Source: Stercorarius parasiticus
Taxonomy: Eukaryota > Chordata > Aves > Charadriiformes > Stercorariidae
Reading direction: 5' to 3'
NCBI GenBank assembly: GCA_013396915.1
Contig: VWZL01000903.1
Coordinates: forward strand, 217,629-281,628
Length of the DNA stretch: 64,000 nucleotides
In this document: positions 27,024 to 37,640 of the stretch, in pieces
Layout: each line of letters opens with the position of its first letter
Position numbering within the stretch: the stretch's first letter is position 1
Program-made: the position numbers and the translations under genes
The notes under the pieces: model-generated
Database searches by the model: none
Seen by the model: only the letters and a program-made list of their open reading frames with translations
Told to the model about the DNA's origin: nothing

Positions 27024-27092
27024 CCCCTGTCAACACAGCCCCAGTCAGACGAAGAGGGAAACCCCTCTCAATACAGCCCCAGCCATACGAGG
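27024..27092 (+). repeat. Imperfect direct repeat, 38-bp period, two copies
   Basis: Units beginning CCCCTGTCAACACAGCCCCA and CCCCTCTCAATACAGCCCCA follow one another. They agree at 26 of 31 comparable positions. Both continue into a CCAG, ACGA and GG pattern. It is a decayed tandem duplication with no recognised family. Confidence 0.8.
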
Positions 27093-27585
27093 ATAATGAA
27101 GTCTAGAAATGCACCTTTCTCTGGTACTGTGCTGTGGATGACAAATCATATGCTTCCACAGAAGCTGCCTGGGCTCTTTTTCTTGTTAGCAGTTATTATA
27201 AATGCTCCTTTTTCAGCAAGAAAACTGCATTTTTAATCTCACCTTCTCTACATTTCAGAGGAAGAGGTTTCTCAGTGATCTATTCCTTTATCTGTCCAGT
27301 GTTTGTTCTCAGAATGTGTGTGTGCTTTTAACTAGGAGAATCCTGAAAGTTCTCCTATGAAAAATGATACTACCTCGGATTTCATGATTGTATGCACTTA
27401 TTAAACACAAGTAGATGGCAGAAAGAGCAAAGTTTCCGTTCAATTATTTTAAAATAAAACAAAAAAAAATTAGGGAATATAGAAAATACATTATGCCTTT
27501 TCAGGAGAATCCATTGAGTTAAATGGAAGGAGAAGTAGGGAAAGAGAATGGACACAATTATTTACTTAAGACCTATTGAAAAAAT

Positions 27586-27615
27586 ACTCATGCATAAATT
27601 TCATGCATATTGAGT
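27586..27615. repeat. Short inverted repeat with ATGCAT arms
   Basis: ACTCATGCAT and ATGCATATTGAGT flank a 7-bp spacer and pair except for a small bulge. The arms resemble POU-domain octamer half sites. Confidence 0.5.
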
Positions 27616-28849
27616 TCTCTCTGTCAATAAATGAAGTTGACCAGCATTTTTCTCACTCATTTTAAAAAAAAGATATAAATGTGGATGCTGTAAAGATAGC
27701 TTTAAAACCTGAAGTGATTTATTTCAGCAGTTGTAGATAATTGCACTTAGATGATAACTAGAGCAATTATAAACATTATTCTTTGCCCTGTTTGCTTGCA
27801 TTGGTAATTGACACCTTATTAACAGTACATTAACTCATGAAAAAAAATCAACCAATATAACCATAACTGCAGAATAATGGATCTAATACTGCCCTGAAGT
27901 TAAAGGATACACCTCCCATTGAAGAGAACAGAATTTTTCTACATAAAAATGTCTTTTACTATGATCACTTTAGCTAAGAACTAGGGAATCCAATCACCAT
28001 CATCAACGGTAATGTTTAATTTTCCATTTACTCACGACTAATTCTGTTTCTTTAGAGAAGTGCTAGAATGCTAATGCAATTTACTGATACATTATAAGGT
28101 AGCTTAGCTTTTGGGAGGAACTTACAGCATCAATGCATCTTTTGGGCCTTCAGAATAGAAAGGAGGAAAAGACAAATGTTGCTGTCAGAGAAGTATATCC
28201 CAAAAGAAGGATTTTCTGTTAAACAGCTCTTGTAGGAGATAAACTTTTTCCTTGATTCTTGTTACTCATAGACAAATTGTAATCTTAGCTCAGGGGAAAC
28301 ACAGAAGAGAATAAAAAGGTGAAAATTAAAAGGGAAAGAAGGAAGGCAGAGAAGAATAAATGGGATTGGATTGAAACGGGAGACAGAAGTTTTCCATTGA
28401 AGATATTTTGAGATGTGGCTTTTCGGTGTGCTCCCTTTCTGAGAAAATTCTTAGGTTTCTTTTAAAATCTAATATAATTAGATAATTCTCATATATGAGT
28501 GCTATGATTTTGTCACACACAGACCTAGTAGCCAAAAATTCCTGTTCTGAGTATCAGATTCTAAGGATAGGTGGAGTATCTTGAAATTATATTAAGAAAC
28601 TAAGACAATTCTTTGAGTCATCATACCTTTGTACTCTGTCTTTAAGATCACTAAGCAATTTTCCTTTTGATTCATTTTCAATTGGTACCAAGAGTGATTT
28701 GGCTTTGGAAAATGGTCGTTTTTATCATATATTGTCCTTATAATTACACATATGTCTTGCATATGCCTTCAACTTTTCTGAAAAAAAGAGAAATAAAAGA
28801 ACAGCCTCATCTTATAGCCTGTCTTAATGTTTTGTTATGCGTTTTCATT

Positions 28850-29060
28850 TATTTAATTAATTTTACTGCTTGCTAACAGTTCTATTTGGAAGGCAATTTT
28901 CAGAAGCCTCATGTGCAACAATTGCTTTTGCCTATCTGTTTGCATTGCTCTGGCCAGCAGATTATCTCACAAATTATTCCACTGGTAATTAGAACATCTG
29001 ATAAATGTTCATATTCCTCTGATATAGCTATATTGCATCTTCATTCCTAACATCATTAAC
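28850..29060. promoter_or_regulatory. Possible conserved non-coding block
   Basis: Unique, transposon-free DNA with homeodomain-type cores (TTAATTAATTTT near 28854 and GGTAATTAGA near 28984) and several E-box-like CANNTG sites. The call rests on its composition alone and is weak. Confidence 0.25.
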
Positions 29061-30394
29061 GGTTAATGGGCTCATCTCACTCCTAGCTTACTGGATATAA
29101 ATTGTATCTTATCTAAGGAGAGAGTTTTTGCACCGATCAGTGTACTGAGGACATCTATGGAAACCTTGCCTAGCTGTACGCAGTCTTGGTCATGCTTTTT
29201 ACGGAATGGATACTTCAACCCAACCTCCTGTTCTGTTGTGTATGGAACAACATGAAGATCTCACCCTTGGTTTTCTGCAATATCAGCCTTGCAGAGAAAA
29301 ATGAAGGTCCTGAAATCATTTTTCCTATCTCAGGTTCTCTCCTGATCTGAATTATTCTGGAATGTGTACTCATTCTATTTATTTAGAACTTTTCTGCTTA
29401 TAAACAAAGACGCCAGTAGGAGACAGAATTTGATTTTCTAGCTCCCTGTACTGATTTTTCCTTGCTACCATAGCTATTTCATAATGATCTTTCGATGCCT
29501 CACATTTGTGTATCATTACAGACAAAGAACAGTCCAAGATTTTATTAATAATGTCATTTAGATATTTTTTTTGTTGGCTGTTAGACCACAGATGATGATT
29601 CTAGATAAGAGGAAAGTTTCAGAAATGTATGGCAAAGAGATGTCCTTTCAGACTCTGCTGGGATCCTGTGCTGCTGCTTTGCCCTGCCCTAGGTCATATA
29701 TACCACAGCCATCTATGCACAGAGATGGGAGGCTTCCTCTGGGAATGTGCTGTTCTCAGGAGGATTTGGGGTGAGACTTGCGCAGCTGGAAGTCTCCTCT
29801 CTCCTCCCTTCTTTTACCTGGACTTCTTGTGGCCTATCACATTGACTGAATGACGCTGAGAATTCAAGAGCTATGTACTACTGCTGAGACATTAGCTTCA
29901 TTATTGTACCGCTAAATATGTACACTGAGTTCTGAAATAGAAAACAAACAGCACAAAATGAATATTGTAGCAGCTAAAATTTTGTGTTTGGCTGGCTGCA
30001 TGAACTCAAATGAGAAGAGAAAAATCACTTGTTTTTACAGTTTGTAACTGACCATCACAGAATGTTACGCTGCATGCAAGATCTTCTCATGTCTATTTAA
30101 ACATAAATTTTGGGCTGGATGTGCTGAGGGAAAATTTTGAGGTGCTTCCCAGGATTTTTTGCTGAGATGTGCAAAGTCTGAGTGGCTGCATACTCAGATA
30201 GTACCTCAGGCAGATGCAGGTGATGGCGATCACTCATAATCTTCTGTACAGAAGTTGACTCTTAATTCAGCTTTATGAAAAAGGGGAAGCCAACAGAATA
30301 ACAATAAAGCAGATGAAAAATATTTGGATAAACCACAGCAAGCCAAAGGTCCTGACATCAGAATTTAAAACCAAACTTAGCTGGGGTTGCTTTC

Positions 30395-30442
30395 GACAAA
30401 TTAGAAAGCGGACAAATTAGAAAGCAGACAAATTAGAAAACA
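30395..30442 (+). repeat. 16-bp tandem repeat, three copies
   Basis: The unit GACAAATTAGAAAGCG occurs three times. The second copy differs at the last base and the third at two or three near its end. It lies about 140 bp before the start of a CR1 copy. Confidence 0.93.
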
Positions 30443-30579
30443 AAACTATAAAATACCCAAAGCGGAACATAAGGAGAACATCTGTCAAATCTGCAATTCT
30501 TCAGTCTGCTTACATTCTCTGTAGCCAGGATTCAGCCTTCCTCTTCCATTCATTTAAACTGCACTTATATTGATGCTTA

Positions 30580-31445
30580 GTGACATAGTGATGATACCAA
30601 ACTGATTGGGGAAGTGGACACTTCGGAAGGGAGAGACACCCTGCAGGAAGACCTGGATAGGCTGGAAGAGTGGGCTAAGAAGAACCTTCTGAAGTTCAAC
30701 AAAGACAAGTGTAAGGTCTTGCACCTGGGAAAAAAAAATCCAGGAGTGCAGCACAGGCTGGGATCTACCCAGCTGGGGGGCAGCTCTGTGGAAAGGGACC
30801 TGGGAGTCCTGGTGGACAACAACAGTGAAGAAAGCCAACAAGGTGCTGGGTTGCATCAACAGGAGCATCACCAGCAGAGATGAAGTCATTATCCCACTCT
30901 ACTCAGCACTTGTTAGGCTACACCTGGACCATTCTGTTCAGTTTTGGTCCCTGCTATGCAAAAAAGATGTGGACAGGCTGGAGAGGGTCCAAAGACAGGC
31001 ACAAAAGATGATCAAAGGGCAGGGAAGCCTGACATATGAGGAAAGGCTGAGAGAACCGGGTTTGTTCAGCCTTGAGAAAAGACAGCTTAGGGGAGACTTA
31101 TCACCATGTCCCAGTATTTAAAGGGTGGCTATGAAGAAGATGGAGACTCCCTTTTTACAAGGAGCCACATGGAAAAGATGAGGGGTAATGGGTACAAGTT
31201 ACTCCTGGCAACATTCTGGTTGGACACAAAAGGAAATTTTTGCACAATAAGAACACATCAGCCATTGGAATAATCTCCCCAGGGAAGTGGTGGATTCCTC
31301 ATCACTGGACACTTTTAAGATTTAGCTGGGCAGGGTGCTGAGCCATCTTGTCTAGACCGTGCTTTCACCAAGAAAGGTTGGACCAGATGGTCTTTGAAAT
31401 CCTTTCCAACCTGGGATTCTGTGATTCTATGATTGATTCTATGAC
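30580..31445 (+). mobile_element. CR1 LINE, 5'-truncated, C-terminal ORF2 and 3' UTR
   Basis: The copy starts just after the reverse-transcriptase active site, in the ADDTKL-type segment (near 30589). It keeps the C-terminal CR1 polymerase region, with residues such as [17 protein letters not shown] and KCKVLHLG in one frame from 30614. A frameshift near 30825 moves the reading to another frame, continuing with SALVRLHLD and [10 protein letters not shown] up to about 31121. The 3' UTR ends in CTTTCCAACCTGGG and ATTCTGTG/ATTCTATG units. It is dead and lies antisense to GABRG3. CR1 elements move by reverse transcription with frequent 5' truncation, which explains its length. Confidence 0.95.
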
Positions 31446-31944
31446 AGCCCTTCTAAAGCAAGTGCTTAAATTTCTTGTGACTAGGATGGATAGCAGTGCC
31501 ACTGAAAAATGCTGGCCAACTGAGTTCAAACAGCCCAGCTGGAGGGGAATACCATTCTCTACAGGACTTTAAAAATACCTTTTTGTTATTCTATTGACTA
31601 TGTAGGGCACTTCAGAATATCTGTGTAAATTAAATGGAGTCAATTCCATCAAAGATCTTTAACACAAACATGTGTGAATTGAATTAAAAATAGCACATAA
31701 ATGCTCAGTATCAACTTCAACTGTACTGGATATTACAAGATAACATAATCTTGCCTTTACCCATTTAATGGCAATAATTAACTGTATCCTTCATGTAGGA
31801 CTACTAAGATTTCCTCAAGAATATCCTGATGAGAAAGATAACATTGTTTGCCTCACCTTTGTCCAACTTGGTTAGACAAAGTGCTGAGAAAATGTGTTTT
31901 GGCTCATCTGAAAATGTATAACGAACAAGCAAAGATTCTAATGC
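31446..31944. other. Spacer between two CR1 copies
   Basis: About 500 bp of AT-rich sequence with no recognised element separates two same-strand CR1 tails. Part of it may be a decayed older insertion, but I see no clear signature. Confidence 0.5.
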
Positions 31945-32214
31945 AGACAAGAGGTAACGGGCACAAACTTGAACATAGGAAGTTCCATCTAAACACAAGG
32001 AGGAACTTCTTTACTGTGAGGGTGGCAGAGCAGTGGAACAGGCTGCCCAGAGAGGTGGTGGAGTCTCCTTCTCTGGAGACATTCAAAACCCGCCTGGACG
32101 CGTTCCTGTGCAGCCTGCTCTAAGGTGACCCTGCTCTGGCAGGGGGTTGGACTAGATGATCTCCAGAGGTCCCTTCCAGCTCCTACCATTCTGTGATTCT
32201 GTGATTCTGTGAGA
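31945..32214 (+). mobile_element. CR1 LINE 3' end, 5'-truncated
   Basis: The copy begins in the AAGAGGTAACGGGCACAAAC segment of the last part of CR1 ORF2. It keeps an open frame with EQWNRLPREVVESPSLETFK-type residues to about 32123, then the UTR motif GGGGGTTGGACTAGATGATC and three perfect tandem ATTCTGTG units. It looks younger and cleaner than the neighbouring copy at 30580-31445. Confidence 0.95.
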
Positions 32215-32717
32215 CTCAGACCTCTAGTAAAGTAAACAACATGGCTATAAATAGCCCAGTAAATGAAAGAAAATACACCTGTAAAGATTTTTAGTCCATG
32301 CAAGTAGGGAGGAATGGAGTGAAGATAATTTACTTACAGGTTTCTTCCTTTCACTGACAAATAATCTATCTAAGCTGTTTATTTCAACACTTTGATATGA
32401 AGATTTCTTTAGCACTGAGAACTCATTTTGTGTTTCTCACATAGAGATGAGAGTACTTAAAGATTATGCTAAACATGCTTACTCCTATTCCAACTGCTAC
32501 ACAATAATTAGTATGTATGTGTTAAGTATGAGTGCAACTGAAAAAGGGATACCCATTAGCAGAGAAATAATACAATATTATGATCAGAAGTGCACTATTA
32601 TCGACATGTAAATATAGGTAAATATGCTACTTGTTGCACAAAGTATATAAAAAACAAGTGGCAAGGAATAGCCTGCATTTCTAAAGACAGAAAAGAAGAC
32701 TTTGTATTCTCATACAA

Positions 32718-32733
32718 AATAATAATAATAATT
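32718..32733 (+). repeat. (AAT)n microsatellite
   Basis: A short run of AAT units in AT-rich intron. Confidence 0.8.
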
Positions 32734-35700
32734 GAGTAAGCATAGATTACAAAAATACTTTCACAACTTGAACATAGCTGTTACAATGAAAGAATAATAG
32801 CATCCACAGAAGTATTAGCATCCAGCTATTTATCAGTGCCCAACTTCTTAGGTTAGAAATGTACTACAACCTATCCGCATTGTCCCATGTACAGAAATCT
32901 TCTACCCAGTTTCAATTACAAAAGTCATTGTAGCTATATAGTCAGCTTACATAGTCCACAGGTTTTGTGACTAGCCTGAACAGCACATTTTCAGACGCAT
33001 GAAAATGAAAATTTAGGTATTAACAACGCTTTTTCTGAATTGCCATGAAAGCCATTTCAGGCTTCACAGGAGCTACACCAGCAAAGCCTGTGGGTTTACA
33101 GAAGCCATCAGAAATGTGCTATGCTCAGTCAACATAGCATTAATGCAAGGAGGTTACGAATTAAAGATTTCCATACAAGATTTTTATTACTTTTTTATAG
33201 ATCTTCTCAGAATGCATCACGCATGGATGACAAAAGGTAAAACACCAGAACACTCAAAACTGAAAACACAGCATCTTTTCTGAGTCATGTAATTTCATAC
33301 AATATTACAACAATTTGCAGCATAAACTCAAAACTAAAAAGAAAATTTCATTAAGCCTGAGATTAAGCAGGGTTAGCTTTTAAAATATTTCTGAAATAGT
33401 GTTGCTGATGTAGAAAAAAAAAGCCCATACAAACTTATATTTTTGTTGAAAGACTAAATTCTTACTTTTGCATCGCAGTGTAATTTAACATGTGAACTGG
33501 TATTGGAAAATCAAAGTTAGTTATTTATTACTAGATTCCTCTAGATAGTTTTTTACAGCCTATCATCTGTTTACAAAGAAACAAGCAGTATCTCTTTATT
33601 CACGTAGTTATTATCATTCTGTATGTAGATTTATTGTCATTTACACACATTTATAGTCATTTACGCACAGACTAAAATTTACAAAAAATAAGGTTTTATA
33701 CCTTTGTAAAGTAAAGCAATAAAGAGATTCCTATTTTTTATAATATTTTGCAAGTTTTCAATTTTAGCTCCCTAGGACTTGTCTGCACCTTATTGGCACA
33801 GCATGCAAGACTAGGCGACCAAAGATGATTGTTAACATACTTTTTTTTGTATGTTTTTTATTATTTTACGAAAATAATAGTTCCTGAAAAGATCATGGCT
33901 CAGATGTAATCATCTCCCTGTTCTTAATAACAGCTCATCAGAAATTATCTGATGAAATGAAGTTTCAGATGAACAGGACACTGTTGATTCTGACGTATTT
34001 ATAGTCACACTCAATTAAATTAGTGAGAGCACTGCACTGTTTTCATTCAAACATCAGCAACAGTGTTATGATGAATTGGTAAATACATTAATTTTGCATT
34101 CACTAAATTTGGCCTTCCACTTCTCTGGAAGCATTTATCAATGCCTTGGTTTGTCATTTACTTTCCAAGGGTTGCCGCTTCTCCAGTTAATGCCTTTTTC
34201 TTCCCCCCAGCTGTAGTATTTGTATCTCATTTGTTCTCAGGATACTGCTGGTGGAAATTAGCTGATGTTCCTGCGTAGTTCACCAGTCCAAGTATTCTTC
34301 ATATCCTTTTCTCGCCTTTTGTGGTACATGTATTGATCACAGTGATCTTTCTGTGATGTGTCTGTGTATCTCAATGCCTTAAACTCTTGTCAAGGTATGT
34401 TATTTCAAGCACATGAAACTGTTATTTTGGTTAGCCTTACTTTAGCTCAGCTAAAACAGCCTCAGATATTATATATTCTGTAAAAAGAAGCTCCCAGACA
34501 AGACAGACATTTCTTAATAATTCCCCGCAAGGAGGAAAGGGCTGCAGCCTCATGAAGGATCAGAGAAAGGCCACAGCCACTCATCCTCAAGTCGTATGCC
34601 CTTGGGATATCAGCCCTTATATGCTCCTGCACCAAAACCACTGGACTACTCTGGTTGAGAGGACTGGTCCTGTAAAAAAGGGGAGGGGAACAGAGCACCT
34701 GCTCTTAAGAATAGATATGTGGACTCTTCCATTACTAATGCCACACATGTTGCAGAGCTCAGTGTCTCAATTTTGAGTCTCAACAGGTCTCCTGACATCT
34801 TCTGTAGTATATAATTTCCTTTGTGTTGTGTCCTTCACCACATATTTCTCCAGCAGCGCCACTTACGTTAGCATCTCTCCCAAAAGACCTTTCCCTACTA
34901 CCACTCAGTGATTTGGCAGATACTATATTTAATTGGGCCTTAGACTGCTCAAATGGCTTTGCCCAAGGACACTGACAAGTAGGGGACCTCATCCTTCAAC
35001 CTACCAGCAGGCGAAAGTCTGTCATCAAGGAGGCTTCCTGGACACCGCTTTCTGGTTCTCAGCAAGCACGGGTTTTTCAGCTGCAATGGCTGACTTTGCC
35101 ATGACATGCTATTGCTTCATGCCAATCACATTCATTTGAAGATGATTCAAAATGTGTCCCAACCAGATCACCGCTGACAAGAAGACCTCTCCGTTCACAA
35201 TACCCTAACCCTTTTGGGCTTCTATCTTTAGCTGAAATTTTAGTCCTGGATTTTTTTTTCCAGCCTATGGCATTGCCATTCCTTGAAAGTATTTTGGAAG
35301 GAGTATGTGTTTTAATTATCTCCTTTTTCCCCATCTGTCCCCTACTCTTTCTGGTACCCACTACAAGTGATCTTCGTTCTTTTTGCTTGTTCACTGAGGA
35401 CAGATTGCTGAAGATGCTCGAGGAAGCTATCATTTGAAATGTTGCCAGGACAGGAAGCCCAGCTCCAAAACACACAGCCCGTGTGCCAGTGGAGAGAGCC
35501 CTCACATAGGCATCGGGTAAAGTGATAGAAATGCCAGGGGCTCAGATGGTTAGTCTAAGTCTTTAAGTCTTGTACAAGCTTTCTAAGACTCTGGCATGGG
35601 CAAAAGGGTCATCAGAAACATGCACATTGCTGCCCCAGACAGCAGACTACTGCTGAATTTGCCTGTCTTGGTCCTGTCTCTCCTGCTTGCCAGGAGCAGG

Positions 35701-36949
35701 CTTTTAAAGCAGGGAAATCAAGATGGCAAGAATTAATGCAGGAGTGAAAGAGGAGAGCAAGGAGAGTCCTGCAGCCCCAAATATTCTTCTTGACTTATAC
35801 TTTGCATGCCAGAACAACCAGAAGAATATAAGGTCAGATGGGCACAGGGGGCAGCATTTCTTTTCTATTTGGAAGCGAACCCCACTGAAAAAGGAACAGG
35901 ATAAAGTTCAAGCTGGAATCTGAATATGTTGAAAACTGCGAGCATCTATCACAAGATTTCCGGATCAAGAAAGGATTACATTTTGTGGAAGTAAGAGCTC
36001 CCTTTCTTGAATGATAGGTCAGAAGCTGTTATTCGGGCTTAACTCTAGTGACAATAAAAATCATGTTTCTCAGCTTAAAGAAAGGAGAAGCAGCTCCACC
36101 ACCCACTCATTACAGCGGCGTATCTAGTTGTACAAAACTCCGTCTCCTAATTGTCAACAGCTTCCTATTTCCTTTGAAAGGCGTTGCCAAAGTCCAGGGC
36201 TGCTTGCACAGGGTCCCCACACCTCTCACAGAAAGGTCCCCGCCCCTTGCACAGAAATTACACCATCTGTAATGAAACCATCTGTCTGTGTGTGACAAAC
36301 CCTGCCACCTTCTGCAAAAAGTCTCCCATGTTCTGCTAACTTGGCAGCCTAAATAAACACATGCACAGAACAATAACTGTCCTGGCTTTTCAGCTGGCTT
36401 GGCAACAGAAACTTTCAAAGGAAAGAAACAACAGCACCTGTAATTACAGTTACTGGATCACACAGCAAAGCAAACAATGTGGCAGCCCTCCAGGCACTAA
36501 GTAACCCTTCTCCCATCAGTAAAGTTCAGTGGACTTCCATGAATGAGGTTGTGTGGTAGGCAAGGAATGAAAATGGGGCTGAAGTCCACGCTCCCTACCA
36601 GCAGCCCGGTTAGGCAAATTTGACTAGCGTATGAAACCAATTTGCCCACCTCAGAAAATACAGAGCTTTTCCCACAGTAGGTTAGGATGAAAAATTATCA
36701 TCTCCTGAAAGTACCACCTCTACCTTATATTTCTCTATCTGGTTTTGTTTTGTTTTTTAATCAATAGACATATATAACTTATATTGACTCACCCTTCAGT
36801 TCACCACCCCCACACCTGGGTGCAAAGAACCAGAGAAATGGCATACTGGGGAACCAGATGGGAGAGAGAAATTGCCTCTGCCTTCTGCTGCGCAGTGGTA
36901 GAGAGAAGGTGGGATGCTCCCCATGCTTCCTTTACCGTGGTGAGAACAT

Positions 36950-37640
36950 GAGAGCGGCGCACGGTATTTTAAGTGTTTATTGGTACCTTTAAAAAACTTT
37001 GGTATCCTCCTCTCTCCCCAATCGCTTTCTATATACTGCCATTTGCTCGGCAGTGCTTCCTTTTGTGATACTTAACTCTTTTGAGCTTCTAAGCCATTGC
37101 ATTATTAAAAGAAAAGTATATATTTCTCATGTTTCCAGAGATGCTAATTAGCATCTCAGGCATGCTAATTAGCTGCAGTGCTCCTCACTTCAGAACAGGA
37201 TGGCACATGTGAGAGGACACTGTGCAAATGTCCTCCCTTCATGTGAAAAGGCAGTCATAGCTTTTCTTTTCTGGTGGCACAGATGCTTCTGGTGCTTGGA
37301 GACTCCTTAATCTGCTTCTCTTTTAAAAATGTCATCCAGTGCCCGGGGAATTACTTGGGGCCTATATTTCTCCTTAGTTTTTGATGAGATTAAGATATTG
37401 GTGGGAGTTATTTATAGGAGATTATAATGGCTACAGATGCTTTGAAGAGATCGTTTCGTAAGGCAGTTTCCCTGATAACTGCACAGAAGAGCACAGAGAT
37501 TTTAAAGAGTGAAAAGTCACTTTTTCAGACTCGGCATCTCATAATGAGCTGGCACCTTCTGCTCACCTGTGTTATAATGAAGCCAAGCAATGCCCCTCAA
37601 AACTGGCTAAATTTTGAAACTGAGTTATGACATGTGGAGA
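36950..37640. promoter_or_regulatory. Candidate conserved non-coding element or enhancer around a homeodomain palindrome
   Basis: A transposon-free block contains two identical TGCTAATTAGC sites, the first inside a perfect 20-bp palindrome, plus further ATTA-type cores, for example near 37099 and 37415-37425. Sequence complexity is high and CpG sites are kept at its left edge (GCGGCGCACGG near 36955). This resembles developmental enhancers. Conservation cannot be judged from one sequence, so this is inference. Confidence 0.4.
37138..37157. promoter_or_regulatory. Perfect 20-bp palindrome with a TAATTA homeodomain core
   Basis: GAGATGCTAATTAGCATCTC equals its own reverse complement. The central CTAATTAG is a classic homeodomain dimer site. 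The 11-bp core TGCTAATTAGC recurs at 37163-37173, exactly 21 bp on, about two helical turns, so proteins on both would face the same side of the DNA. Confidence 0.65.

Noticed and set aside
35077..35505. Minus-strand open frame of 142 codons, lysine- and serine-rich
   Set aside because: No family match and no splice signals at plausible positions, so chance is the simplest explanation.
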